Shown here in pieces: positions 1-8,366 of a DNA stretch of 64,000 nt. Location: the NCBI GenBank assembly GCA_965261955.1, contig CBDHEM010000069.1, positions 62,001 through 126,000 of the forward strand. Reading direction: 5' to 3'. Position numbers and translations under genes: made by a program. Under the pieces are notes generated by a model, which did not search any database, was not told where the DNA came from, and was given only the letters and a program-made list of their open reading frames with translations. Position 1 is the first letter of the stretch; each line of letters opens with the position of its first letter. Source of the DNA: JABAAI01 sp965261955 (GTDB taxonomy: Bacteria; Spirochaetota; Leptospiria; Leptospirales; Leptonemataceae).

Positions 1-30
1 TGATGAACAATTTAAGAAGGATACGGTAGA
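1..30 (+). pseudogene. IS3-family orfA fragment, cut by a nested IS copy
   Basis: These 30 bases match the early part of orfA of the intact IS3 copy (around 22322-22351) and stop abruptly where the left terminal repeat of the next copy begins at 31. The simplest reading is that one copy of the element inserted into another of the same family. The rest of the older copy would lie before the window. Short but nearly identical, so the match itself is secure. Confidence 0.7.
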
Positions 31-85
31 TGACCTTCCCCCAAAAGAGTGGACAGTCCACTTTACATTATGGAGGAAGAAAACT

Positions 86-379
86 ATGGAAACAAACACT
101 ATCAAGGCGTCAGCTAAACGCTATGATGAACAATTTAAGAAGGATGCGGTAGACTACTGGATCAAAAAGAAGAAATTAGCAAAAGAGGTCAGTGAAGCTT
201 TTGAGGTATCTGAAACTACACTCTATAAATAGCGTAGGAAATATGAGTTTAATAACGTTGATCCTAATCGTTCTATAGAGGCGGGATTGTCTAGGCTTTG
301 CAAAGAGAATTCCGAACTTCGTCAAGAAAGGAATATCTTAAAAAAGTCAGTAGCCATTTTCCTCAAACTACAGAAATGA
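86..379 (+). pseudogene. IS3 OrfA (helix-turn-helix subunit), interrupted by a stop codon
   Basis: This 98-codon frame corresponds to OrfA of the intact copy, a small HTH/leucine-zipper DNA-binding protein that forms the transposase with OrfB. Codon 49 (230-232) is TAG where the intact copy has TGG (Trp), so only 48 residues can be made. It starts at ATG 86 behind a GGAGGA ribosome site. The slippery A AAA AAG heptamer near the end is kept. Without OrfA, and so without an OrfAB fusion, this copy is probably not autonomous, though OrfA supplied by another copy could act in trans. Confidence 0.85.
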
Positions 380-1242
380 AGTTTCAATTTATTAAGAAAC
401 ATCGCTCCTCATTTCCTGTGCAGAAAATGTGCTCTTTATTAACGATTTCAAGGAGCGGTTTTGATGTTTGGATAAAACATAAAACAAGTAAAAGGGCTTT
501 CGAGACACAAAAACTTGAGAATATGATTAGAGATATTTTTCATAAGTTTAAGGGTATTTATGGCTCTCCAAGGATTACGTCAGAATTGCATGATATGGGA
601 TGTAAGGTTTCAGAAAATAGAGTAGCTAAAGTCATGAGAAATATAGGACTTTCTGCCCAAATTAAGCCTAAATTCAAGGTTCTGACTACAAATTCAGCTC
701 ATGCTTACCCTATTTCTAAGAACTTACTAGGACAGGAATTTAATATCCTTGAACCTAATAAGGTCTGGGTTTCTGATATCACTTACATTAAATCAGCCGT
801 AGGTTGGTTATATCTATGTGTGATACTTGATTTATGTAGCAGAAAAATAATTGGTTGGTCTCTTACAGATCACATGAGAACAGAAATGGTCATAGAAGCT
901 TTGGCCAGAGCTGTTACTCAAAATAAGCCTAAGAAGGGTCTGATTTTTCATTCTGACAGGGGAAGTCAATACGCGAGTTATCAATTTAGAAGCAAGCTTG
1001 ATAAATATGGATTTGTATCAAGTATGAGCCGCAAAGGTAACTGTTATGATAATGCTGTTGCGGAGTCTTTTTTTGGAAGTTTGAAAATAGAGGAGGTATA
1101 TAAAAATACATATCTAAATATATTTGAAGTTAGGAGAAATATTTTTGAGTATATTGAGGTATTTTATAATAGGCGTAGAAAACATTCATTTTTAGGATAT
1201 AAGAGTCCTATCAAATTTGAGGAAGAATACTATGCTGCTTAA
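376..1242 (+). CDS. IS3-family transposase OrfB, copy 1
   Basis: The 288-residue DDE integrase-core (rve) subunit of an IS3 transposase. An N-terminal HTH_21-like segment precedes the catalytic core: Asp in VWVSDITYI (about residue 134), Asp in FHSDRGSQYA (about 194) and Glu in DNAVAESFFG (about 230), the D-D-35-E spacing of the family. ATG 376 overlaps the orfA stop as ATGA. The frame is open back to 298, which fits production as an OrfAB fusion by -1 frameshifting rather than a longer start. The frame is intact, but its orfA partner is broken. Confidence 0.9.
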   Translation: MKFQFIKKHRSSFPVQKMCSLLTISRSGFDVWIKHKTSKRAFETQKLENMIRDIFHKFKGIYGSPRITSELHDMGCKVSENRVAKVMRNIGLSAQIKPKFKVLTTNSAHAYPISKNLLGQEFNILEPNKVWVSDITYIKSAVGWLYLCVILDLCSRKIIGWSLTDHMRTEMVIEALARAVTQNKPKKGLIFHSDRGSQYASYQFRSKLDKYGFVSSMSRKGNCYDNAVAESFFGSLKIEEVYKNTYLNIFEVRRNIFEYIEVFYNRRRKHSFLGYKSPIKFEEEYYAA

Positions 1243-1307
1243 TATGCTGCTTAATGAAAAAAAAGCTAAAAAGGACTGTACTAAATATTGGGGGAAGGTC
1301 ACTACCT

Positions 1308-1700
1308 AATTGTAGTAAAACAAAGCCCGGTACTCACCAGAATCGCCGCTTCGATCACAAAAACAAGCGAAGCTTGTTTTTCACCCAATTGTAGTAAAAC
1401 AAAGCCCGCTCCTCACCAAAAACGCCGCTTCAATCACAAAAACAAGCGAAGCTTGTTTCTATCTAATTGTAACAAAACAAAGCCCGCTCCTCACCAAAAA
1501 CGACGCTTCAATCACAAAAACAAGCAAAGCTTGTTTCTATCTAATTGTAGTAAAACAAAGCCCGGTACTCACCAGAATCGCCGCTTCAATCACAAAAACA
1601 AGCGAAGCTTGTTTTTCACCCCATTGTAGTAAAACAAAGCCCGGTACTCACCAAAAACGCCGCTTCAATCACAAAAACAAGCGAAGCTTGTTTTATCTAC
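1308..1700. repeat. Tandem array of five 78-79 bp units, each with a palindrome
   Basis: Units begin at about 1308, 1387, 1465, 1543 and 1622. Each runs AATTGTAGTAAAACAAAGCC, then CTCACCA, GCCGCTTCAATCAC and the palindrome AAACAAGCGAAGCTTGTTT. The whole unit is conserved, so there are no spacers and this is not a CRISPR array. Because 78 is divisible by three, an open frame of 26-residue repeats runs through it, but that frame has no credible start or homology. Reverse-oriented copies occur at 55400-55600 and 56787-56847. Confidence 0.9.
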
Positions 1701-1935
1701 CGAAGCCCGTTTTTATCCACGACTCCGGCTTATTTTAACGAGGAGAGAGACCGTTCGTGCTAGACGTTCGTGGGAGGCTTTGCTTGGTAGGGTTACTTTA
1801 GGGGGCTGTTGCAACGATCCCAAAAAAGAAAAGACGAACAAGTAAAAAGTAAAATCAATACTGACACTATGTAAGATAGCGCTTACGATAGGCCTCCCTT
1901 CGGGGCTTCATTGAGACCATATATCGAAAATGAAA
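1701..1935. repeat. Dispersed repeat island tail and a solitary MITE-like end
   Basis: The stretch 1700-1790 (GGCTTATTTTAACGAGGAGA, then GACCGTTCGTGCTAG and GCTTTGC motifs) is repeated in reverse at about 55340-55400, so the array and this tail travel together as one composite repeat. At 1801 the sequence GGGGGCTGTTGCAAC resembles the terminal repeat of the MITEs elsewhere in the window, but no partner end follows. Nothing coding is seen in this stretch, which ends at the stop of dnaB. Confidence 0.6.
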
Positions 1936-3324
1936 TTAAAAAGTGCGTACAGAACTAGTAATGGCGTCCGTACTTCGAAACTTATTCACATGGGGACGAA
2001 ACACAAGGCGAAAATTGCCAATAGGACCATTACGATTTTTAGCTATAACCATTTCAACGGTACCCCTATTCGATAAGTCCTCCTCTGTGACCATGTCCTC
2101 GCTACCCTCATCTCCCTGCACATCATGATGAATAAACATAACAATGTCCGCATCTTGCTCAATGGCCCCTGATTCACGTAAATCAGAAAGTTGGGGACGG
2201 GAAGCTTCTCCCCGCCTTTGCTCTACAGAGCGATTCATCTGGGATACAGCAATAATTGGAGTGCGAACTATTCTAGCTAGTTGCTTGAGACAACGCGAAA
2301 TAGTAGCCACTTCATGCTGTCTTCCCATACGACGAGCATCTGGATCACTCATCAACTGAAGGTAGTCAACAATGATCAGGCCTAACTTTTGGCCTTTTTG
2401 CTCCAAGTCTATTTTGAACTTACGCGTACGAGCCATACAATCCCAAATAGTTAGATCCCCTGAATCATCAATATACAAGGGAGATCTACACAATTTGTCC
2501 ATAGCTAAACGCAAATCATTTTGGCGGGCTGCACTGACCTGTCCTCTTTTGAGGTGTTCATGATGAATCTCTGATTCTGCACAAACAAGACGCATCATGA
2601 GCTCTACTTGACTCATTTCTAGAGAATATAACAAAACAGCCTTCTCACTTTGAGTCACAACATTTGCAGCCAGATTCAAAGCAAAAGTTGTTTTTCCTAA
2701 ACCCGGACGGGCAGCTATAACAATCAATTCCCCTTCTTTTAGTCCGGAGGATAATTTGTCAAAATCACGAAAGTGTGTTTCCAGCCCACTGATCCTACCC
2801 TGATTTTCCATCAGGCTCTGGATATAATCTTGGAACTCTTCTCTCATCTCTCCCATAGAGACTATTCCAGCTCCAAAATCTTGATTTGTAATGCGTAATA
2901 TGCTATCCTCTACATGGCGTAGAAAAGAAGCCTCATCTTCAACGGGCTGCGAAGAATCGTTGAGTATCTGATTGGCCGCCTCCATCAGTTGACGCCGCAA
3001 AGCAAGGCTTTTGAGACGATGAGCATGATGAAAGGCGTTACCGGGAGCCATCACATCCTGAGCCAATCGTAAAACATAGGGAGCTCCCCCCACTTCTTCT
3101 ATATGACTAAGATCGCTAAGTCGTTGACTAATCTGGACAGCATCAATATCTCCATGACCCTTTCGATTCTCTTCCAGAACCACCCCATAAATGAGCCGAT
3201 GGGAATGTAGATAAAAGTCATTTACTTTGACTTTGGAATCAATTTCAGAAATCAAACTAGAACGAACGAGCAGAGCTCCTAGAATTTGTCGCTCTGTATC
3301 AATATCATGAGGAGGAGAAGCCAC
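1936..3324 (-). CDS. dnaB: Replicative DNA helicase DnaB
   Basis: The 462-residue hexameric helicase that unwinds DNA 5'-3' at the replication fork and recruits primase. The N-terminal primase-interacting domain (about residues 1-105, DTERQILGALL) is followed by the RecA-like motor with Walker A ARPGLGKTT (about 205-213), Walker B IIVDYLQLM (about 315) and the DLRESGAIEQDAD segment typical of DnaB. Length is normal and no intein is present. It is the last gene of the rpsF-ssb-rplI-dnaB operon, 11 bp after rplI. Confidence 0.97.
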   Translation of the reverse strand: MASPPHDIDTERQILGALLVRSSLISEIDSKVKVNDFYLHSHRLIYGVVLEENRKGHGDIDAVQISQRLSDLSHIEEVGGAPYVLRLAQDVMAPGNAFHHAHRLKSLALRRQLMEAANQILNDSSQPVEDEASFLRHVEDSILRITNQDFGAGIVSMGEMREEFQDYIQSLMENQGRISGLETHFRDFDKLSSGLKEGELIVIAARPGLGKTTFALNLAANVVTQSEKAVLLYSLEMSQVELMMRLVCAESEIHHEHLKRGQVSAARQNDLRLAMDKLCRSPLYIDDSGDLTIWDCMARTRKFKIDLEQKGQKLGLIIVDYLQLMSDPDARRMGRQHEVATISRCLKQLARIVRTPIIAVSQMNRSVEQRRGEASRPQLSDLRESGAIEQDADIVMFIHHDVQGDEGSEDMVTEEDLSNRGTVEMVIAKNRNGPIGNFRLVFRPHVNKFRSTDAITSSVRTF

Positions 3325-3335
3325 TCAAAAAAACC

Positions 3336-4049
3336 CTACTCTGCTTTTTCTTCTCTTGCTTTTGACTCCGTCTCACCAGAAGAAACAGAAGACGGTGCTT
3401 CCAAGCTTTCATCGTGATTAGCTGGTTTCTCTTTTTCCGGCAATGGGCCAGGTCCGGACTCACCCGCTAGGGGCTCTTTTGTTGGATTTTCTATTGGATT
3501 TTCTATTGGATTTTCTTCAGAAGAAGGAGAGGCTTCCTTGGCTTTCCTTTCCATTTTTTTTTCTTCACTCGCTTTTCTTTCTTCTTCCCTTTTTATGGAA
3601 TCTTCATCTGGAGTGACTTTTAGAAACAACGATACATGGATGCCATCCGTAAGATTCACGCGAAAGGAATGTGTCCCCACAGTGCGAATACTATCCCGAA
3701 TTTCTATTTTCCGGCGGTCTATAGTGAAGCCTTCCTGTGATAGCGCCCTACAAATATGCATACTTGTCACAGAGCCAAAAAGCTTCCCTTCTTTACCAAC
3801 CCGAGCTTCAATTTCCAGAGCAGGCAACTCTTTCAGTTTCATAGAAAAAGCCCCCATGCTTTTCTTACGCTTATGAATTTTTACTTCTAAAGCTCGTTTT
3901 TGATGTAAAAGTGCACGCTTTGTCCCTGTGTGAGCCGAGACCACTAACTTATGAGGTAGCAAATAGTTACGGGCATAACCATTGGCCACTTCCTTTATAT
4001 CACCAAGGTCTCCCAGTCCCGGAACATTTTTTTGTAATATAACCTTCAT
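3336..4049 (-). CDS. rplI: Ribosomal protein bL9 with a long charged C-terminal extension
   Basis: Large-subunit protein bL9. The first 150 residues or so are ordinary: MKVILQKNVPGLGDLGDIKE and GYARNYLLP in the N domain, a long connecting helix, then the C domain. At 237 residues it is about 85 longer than usual. The extra tail is low-complexity, rich in Glu, Lys, Ser and Pro, and contains the short repeat ENPIENPIENP. No additional domain is recognisable. It lies between ssb (38 bp gap) and dnaB (11 bp gap). Role of the tail is unknown; it is probably disordered and exposed. Confidence 0.96.
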   Translation of the reverse strand: MKVILQKNVPGLGDLGDIKEVANGYARNYLLPHKLVVSAHTGTKRALLHQKRALEVKIHKRKKSMGAFSMKLKELPALEIEARVGKEGKLFGSVTSMHICRALSQEGFTIDRRKIEIRDSIRTVGTHSFRVNLTDGIHVSLFLKVTPDEDSIKREEERKASEEKKMERKAKEASPSSEENPIENPIENPTKEPLAGESGPGPLPEKEKPANHDESLEAPSSVSSGETESKAREEKAE

Positions 4050-4087
4050 TTGAATTTCAAAATAGCACGCTTTCGTCTGAAAAATAA

Positions 4088-4573
4088 TTAAAATGGGATG
4101 TCATCGTCATCCATCTGTTGAGGGAGGGAGGCCTTCATGTCTGGAGAGACACTAGAAGGAGCATTCATCACGGGTGCTGCGGACTGCTGGAATTGAGCCC
4201 CAGCATCCCAAGAAGAGGAGGTCTCGCTACGTTCCTGTTGAGCAGAGCCACCAATGAATTGAACCTGTTCTACAACAATGTCTACTGTAGAACGTTTCTT
4301 CCCCTCATTATCTTGCCATGAATTTTGACGTATACGTCCCTCTACAGCCAACTGCTTACCTTTTTGGCAATATTGATTGATAACTTCCCCTTGGCGTCCC
4401 CAAGCCACACAGTTAAAAAAAGAAACCTCTTCTTTCTTTTCTCCATTCTGTATGTAAGTACGATTATTCGCTACAGAAAAACGACACAGAGATGTTCCTG
4501 TGTTGGTTTGCTTCAATTCTGGATCACGAGTCAAACGGCCCACCAACACTACACGATTTATATCACCTGCCAT
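4088..4573 (-). CDS. ssb: Single-stranded DNA-binding protein
   Basis: A 161-residue SSB that coats single-stranded DNA in replication, repair and recombination. The OB fold occupies about residues 1-110 (INRVVLVGRLTRDPEL, FFNCVAWGRQGE). A Gln/Ser-rich linker follows and the protein ends in the acidic tip DDDDIPF, the docking peptide for SSB partner proteins. It is the second gene of the operon after rpsF (about 40 bp gap). In many bacteria rpsR would follow; here rplI follows directly. Confidence 0.97.
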   Translation of the reverse strand: MAGDINRVVLVGRLTRDPELKQTNTGTSLCRFSVANNRTYIQNGEKKEEVSFFNCVAWGRQGEVINQYCQKGKQLAVEGRIRQNSWQDNEGKKRSTVDIVVEQVQFIGGSAQQERSETSSSWDAGAQFQQSAAPVMNAPSSVSPDMKASLPQQMDDDDIPF

Positions 4574-4613
4574 AGCTTTACTTTAACTCCCTCAAGCACT
4601 CCACTTCAAGTCA

Positions 4614-4910
4614 TTATTTCAATCGCCGAAACATAAAATGCATTATATGAGCGTCCAGCTTTATATCTTTACTAATTTCAGCTACTTTCTTAGGAAGAAT
4701 TTTACATTTCTTGTATACAAAAAAACCCGTGGTAATCTCCTTATGCTTAGGGTGAGGTAGTTTTTTTTCTCCCCATTTTTCCTCTCGACTCACTTGCACA
4801 GAATGTCGCATCAGTATTTCGGCAAAAGCGGCCAGTCCTTCTTTATCACCTTTCTGGGGAGAAAGCACCGCAACGATTTCATAAGAGGCCACACGGCAAA
4901 CTGCCCTCAT
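4614..4910 (-). CDS. rpsF: Ribosomal protein bS6
   Basis: A small-subunit protein of about 98 residues that normally binds 16S rRNA as a pair with bS18. Recognised from SYEIVAVLSP at the N end, the GEKKLPHPKHKE loop, and the C-terminal HIMHFMFRRLK strand. The open frame reaches a GTG at 4916, but GGAA lies about 8 bases before ATG 4910 and only 2 before the GTG, so 4910 is preferred. It opens the operon ssb-rplI-dnaB. Sequence is divergent but order and motifs make the call firm. Confidence 0.88.
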   Translation of the reverse strand: MRAVCRVASYEIVAVLSPQKGDKEGLAAFAEILMRHSVQVSREEKWGEKKLPHPKHKEITTGFFVYKKCKILPKKVAEISKDIKLDAHIMHFMFRRLK

Positions 4911-5177
4911 GACCACTTTCCGTCAACTAGAATGCATTAATAAAATAAAAACTTATTTATGGATATATTCGAATTGTTGCAAAATGCAAAAAAGTAAAAA
5001 AAGGGCATGTACAAAAAGAAATGAATACGCTTGTCAATAAAAACTAAGAATGAGAGTGTGCCAGATCCACTTTAGGTGGAGTTTTAAAATACATAAATAA
5101 ATGGTTTTTCATGGTGTCTTATCATGCCCTATAGATATAGGACAACACAAAACCATATAAAGGAGTAGTGAATACGA
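4911..5177. promoter_or_regulatory. Divergent intergenic region between rpsF and ppdK
   Basis: This 267-bp AT-rich gap separates two diverging genes and should hold both promoters. A small hairpin TCCAC-TTTAG-GTGGA (5066-5080) is followed by GTTTTAAAAT, and a second short palindrome CCTATAGATATAGG lies at about 5135. AGGAG at 5161-5165 is the ribosome site of ppdK, with a rather long 12-base spacing to its ATG. No clear -35/-10 pair could be chosen. Confidence 0.45.
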
Positions 5178-7871
5178 ATGGCAGATATTATCTATTTTTT
5201 TGGAGAAGGGAAAGCAGAGGGTCAAAAATTAGGAAAAGAAATTTTAGGGGGTAAGGGAGCTAATCTAACAGAAATGGCTCATATAGGCATTCCTGTCCCA
5301 CCCGGTATTATAATCACCACCGAGGCATCCAAGACATATACAAAAACGGGGCGCTTTCCGGATGCTCTAAGTAAAGAACTACCTAAACGCCTAAAGCAGT
5401 TAGAAAAATCTTTGGGACGTACTTTGGGGGGGGCGAGCAAACCCCTTTTGCTTTCTGTACGCTCCGGAGCTCCTGTAAGCATGCCCGGAATGATGGACAC
5501 TATCCTCAACCTAGGCCTCAACCCCCAAAGTCTGGAAGCTCTGATCCAAGAGACACAAAATGAACGCTTTGCCCTAGATTCATACCGCCGTTTTATTCAA
5601 ATGTTTAGTGATGTTGTATTAGAGGTAGAACATGAGGAATTTGAAACTATACTCACAAAGCACAAAAAACAGGCTGGTGTGGAACAAGATTTTGAACTGC
5701 AACCATCTGCATTGAGAAATTTAGTCACCGATTACAAAGAATTAGTCAAGGAAAAGACAGGTGTACCCTTCCCCACAGATGCCTATGACCAACTTCAAAA
5801 GGCCATCGAAGCCGTCTTTCGCTCTTGGAATAATGAGCGTGCCGTCTACTACCGTAAAATAAATAGTATACCCCACGGCTTGGGCACAGCCGTCACCGTT
5901 CAATCCATGGTCTTTGGTAATATGGGAGAAAGTAGCGGTACGGGGGTTGCCTTTACACGCAATCCTTCCACAGGAGAAAATAAGTTCTACGGAGAATACC
6001 TAATCAATGCACAAGGAGAAGACGTCGTTGCCGGAATACGTACGCCCTTACCCATACAAGACTTAGAAAAAAAGATGCCGGATATCTACAAAGAACTCTT
6101 CTCCATACAAAAACGTTTAGAGGAGCACTTTAAAGATATGCAAGACATAGAGTTTACTATCCAAAATAAAAAACTCTTTTTGTTGCAAACCCGTAACGGT
6201 AAACGCACAGCCATGGCAGCCTTACGAATTGCCATGGATATGGTAAGCGAAGGAAAAATTGATAAAAAGATGGCTCTGAAGCAAATCGCACCGGATTCCA
6301 TTCCTTCCCTCTTAGCACCCGTATTCATACCCGGGCCAAAGCAACAGGCCATTAAAGAAGGACGCCTTGTAGCGAAAGGACTCAACGCCGGTCCGGGAGC
6401 AGCTTCTGGTAAAATTGCATTTGACTCGGTAACTACAGCCAAATGGGCAAGGGACGGAAAGAGTGTCATTCTTGTACGCCAAGAAACAAGCCCAGAAGAT
6501 ATCATGGGTATGGAGCATTCTTCTGGTATTTTGACAGCCCGGGGTGGTATGACCTCCCATGCAGCTGTGGTGGCGAGAGGAATGAATAAGCCCTGTATTG
6601 TAGGTTGCTCTGCTCTACGCATTGATTATAGCACAAGGACAGTTCATGTCCAAAATAACGGGAAGGACTTCCAACTCAAAGAAGGAGAGGAGCTTTCCAT
6701 TGATGGTAGCACGGGTGAGGTGATCCAAGGTAGCATTACCACTCAGGAATCTGAAATTGATCAATATTTGGGTGGAAATTGGAAAGGAGAAAGCACTCTT
6801 GCACAAAATTTTCTAAAGTTAATGAGCTGGGCAGATGAAGTACGTCGCTTACGTATACGTGCCAACGTAGATACCCCTCGGGATGCATTGATCGCTCGAA
6901 ACTATGGGGCAGAAGGAGTTGGACTTTGTCGAACGGAACATATGTTTTTTGAAGAGAAGCGTATCAAAATAGTACGCCAGATGATACTGGCTGAGACAAA
7001 AGAGGAACGCAAGACAGCTCTTAATCAATTATTGCGATATCAACAGAAAGACTTTGAGGGTATTTTTTCTGCCATGGAAGGTTTAGCTGTGACAGTACGT
7101 CTCTTGGACCCACCTCTCCATGAGTTTTTACCCCATACCACAGAACAAGATACAGAATTAGCCAAATATTTAAATATAGATCCGGCTGAAATTCGTCGTC
7201 GTTCTGAATTACTCAGAGAGGAAAACCCCATGTTGGGGCATCGAGGATGTCGCTTGGGTATCACCTTTCCGGAAATCACACAAATGCAAACCCGTGCTAT
7301 ACTTCAGGCAGCTGTAGAAATACAAAAACAAAAGAAAAAAGTCTTACCTGAAATTATGGTCCCCCTTGTGGGACATTCCAAAGAGTTAGAACTGCAAGTG
7401 AACGTAATCCATGCTACGGCCAAAAAAGTTATGGAAGAAATGGGCCAAACAATTTCGTATCTTGTGGGCACAATGATTGAGGTTCCCAGAGCTGCAGTTC
7501 AAGCACATAAAATAGCTGAACATGCTCAGTTCTTTAGCTTTGGAACCAATGATCTAACACAAACGACCCTTGCCTTTTCTCGTGATGATTCGGGTAGTTT
7601 TTTAAATGAATACATCAACCAAGGTATCTACGAGACAAGCCCCTTCCAGACCATAGATATAGACGGCGTGGGAGAACTCGTTCGTATGGCTGTGGAGCGT
7701 GGTCGAAAATCACGCCCAGATATTAAACTGGGCATATGCGGGGAGCATGGCGGGGATCCAGCTAGTATTGCTTTTTTTCATAATGTGGGTCTTCACTATG
7801 TTAGTTGTTCTCCCTTTCGTGTGGCCGTAGCCCGTTTGGCTGCTGCTAAAGCTGCACTCACGAGTCCGTAG
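5178..7871 (+). CDS. ppdK: Pyruvate, phosphate dikinase
   Basis: An 897-residue cytosolic enzyme interconverting pyruvate, ATP and phosphate with PEP, AMP and pyrophosphate. Domain order is as usual: N-terminal ATP-grasp nucleotide domain (FFGEGKAEG, LGGKGANLTEM, VRSGAPVSMPGMMDT), central swivelling domain with the phosphohistidine in GGMTSHAAVVARG (His about 461), and C-terminal PEP/pyruvate barrel (GLCRTEHMFF, SFGTNDLTQ, GICGEHGGDP with Cys about 854). Length matches the family. It lets the cell run glycolysis reversibly with pyrophosphate economy, beside gap and pgk further along. It stands alone on the plus strand. Confidence 0.98.
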   Translation: MADIIYFFGEGKAEGQKLGKEILGGKGANLTEMAHIGIPVPPGIIITTEASKTYTKTGRFPDALSKELPKRLKQLEKSLGRTLGGASKPLLLSVRSGAPVSMPGMMDTILNLGLNPQSLEALIQETQNERFALDSYRRFIQMFSDVVLEVEHEEFETILTKHKKQAGVEQDFELQPSALRNLVTDYKELVKEKTGVPFPTDAYDQLQKAIEAVFRSWNNERAVYYRKINSIPHGLGTAVTVQSMVFGNMGESSGTGVAFTRNPSTGENKFYGEYLINAQGEDVVAGIRTPLPIQDLEKKMPDIYKELFSIQKRLEEHFKDMQDIEFTIQNKKLFLLQTRNGKRTAMAALRIAMDMVSEGKIDKKMALKQIAPDSIPSLLAPVFIPGPKQQAIKEGRLVAKGLNAGPGAASGKIAFDSVTTAKWARDGKSVILVRQETSPEDIMGMEHSSGILTARGGMTSHAAVVARGMNKPCIVGCSALRIDYSTRTVHVQNNGKDFQLKEGEELSIDGSTGEVIQGSITTQESEIDQYLGGNWKGESTLAQNFLKLMSWADEVRRLRIRANVDTPRDALIARNYGAEGVGLCRTEHMFFEEKRIKIVRQMILAETKEERKTALNQLLRYQQKDFEGIFSAMEGLAVTVRLLDPPLHEFLPHTTEQDTELAKYLNIDPAEIRRRSELLREENPMLGHRGCRLGITFPEITQMQTRAILQAAVEIQKQKKKVLPEIMVPLVGHSKELELQVNVIHATAKKVMEEMGQTISYLVGTMIEVPRAAVQAHKIAEHAQFFSFGTNDLTQTTLAFSRDDSGSFLNEYINQGIYETSPFQTIDIDGVGELVRMAVERGRKSRPDIKLGICGEHGGDPASIAFFHNVGLHYVSCSPFRVAVARLAAAKAALTSP

Positions 7872-8366
7872 TTAACGTTGCGACATAAGAGATCATAGGA
7901 GAAATGGGCTATATAAAAAACAGTGGCCACACTCTTGGGGTAACCTCACTTCGCCTTTTTTCTGATATGAATAAATGTTTGCATTTCCTAAACGGCGACA
8001 AAGGGTTGAATAATTCGGGACCTCTAAATCAATTTTAGCAAGATTAAATATCAAGAAAATAAAACCCTGGGCTCCTCGTAAAGTTAGAGAAAAACGAAAG
8101 CAAAGTAAGCTGCAGAGTTTTATGGCTGTAGCAGAATAAGTGAAAGAAGGCCCTGTTTTTTTAAGTTTTTCTTCTGACTATACTAATTTCTCTTAAATTT
8201 TTAGGAAACCAAAGGGTTATGCTACCTCGCTTAATAAGCTCTTGATTATAGTTACGCTAGTTGACTTTTTTCATCGTACAATATCCCCACTTGTATGGAG
8301 ATATTAACTTAACTGCCTAAAAGTACAAGGTTTTCTTCTTGTTATTATAGTTTATACAACAAAGCC
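7872..8366. other. Intergenic region with a decayed small reading frame
   Basis: This 495-bp gap between convergent ppdK and pyrD holds one frame of interest, 7975-8139: 55 codons beginning ATG TTT GCA and ending AAGTTTGC-like basic text (KIKPWAPRKVREKRKQSK), but with an in-frame TAA at codon 13 (8011-8013). It looks like a small basic protein gene lost to a nonsense mutation, or chance. A T-run at about 8155-8163 may terminate ppdK. No RNA gene was recognised. Confidence 0.3.

Larger units (their letters stand above)
31..1301 (+). mobile_element. IS3-family insertion sequence, copy 1
   Basis: A complete element of 1271 bp bounded by imperfect inverted repeats: TGACCTTCCCCCAA on the left and its complement in GGGGGAAGGTCA on the right, with an inner ACAGTCC match. 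It carries orfA, broken by a nonsense codon, and an open orfB. It is over 95% identical by eye to the copy at 22230-23487. No clear target-site duplication was found (left flank GGTAGA, right flank CTACC). A 12-base duplication in the orfB tail (around 1241-1252) accounts for most of the extra length. Confidence 0.9.

Noticed and set aside
1288..1629. A 113-residue frame with 26-residue repeats through the palindromic array
   Set aside because: The frame exists only because the repeat unit is 78 bp. It has no ribosome site, begins inside the IS3 end, and a similar open frame occurs on the other strand in the reverse copies.
1308..1700. CRISPR-like array
   Set aside because: Whole units are conserved and there are no unique spacers; no cas gene is present in the window.
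4118..4636. Plus-strand open frames opposite ssb
   Set aside because: They are shadows of ssb, which has clear OB-fold and acidic-tip motifs on the minus strand.
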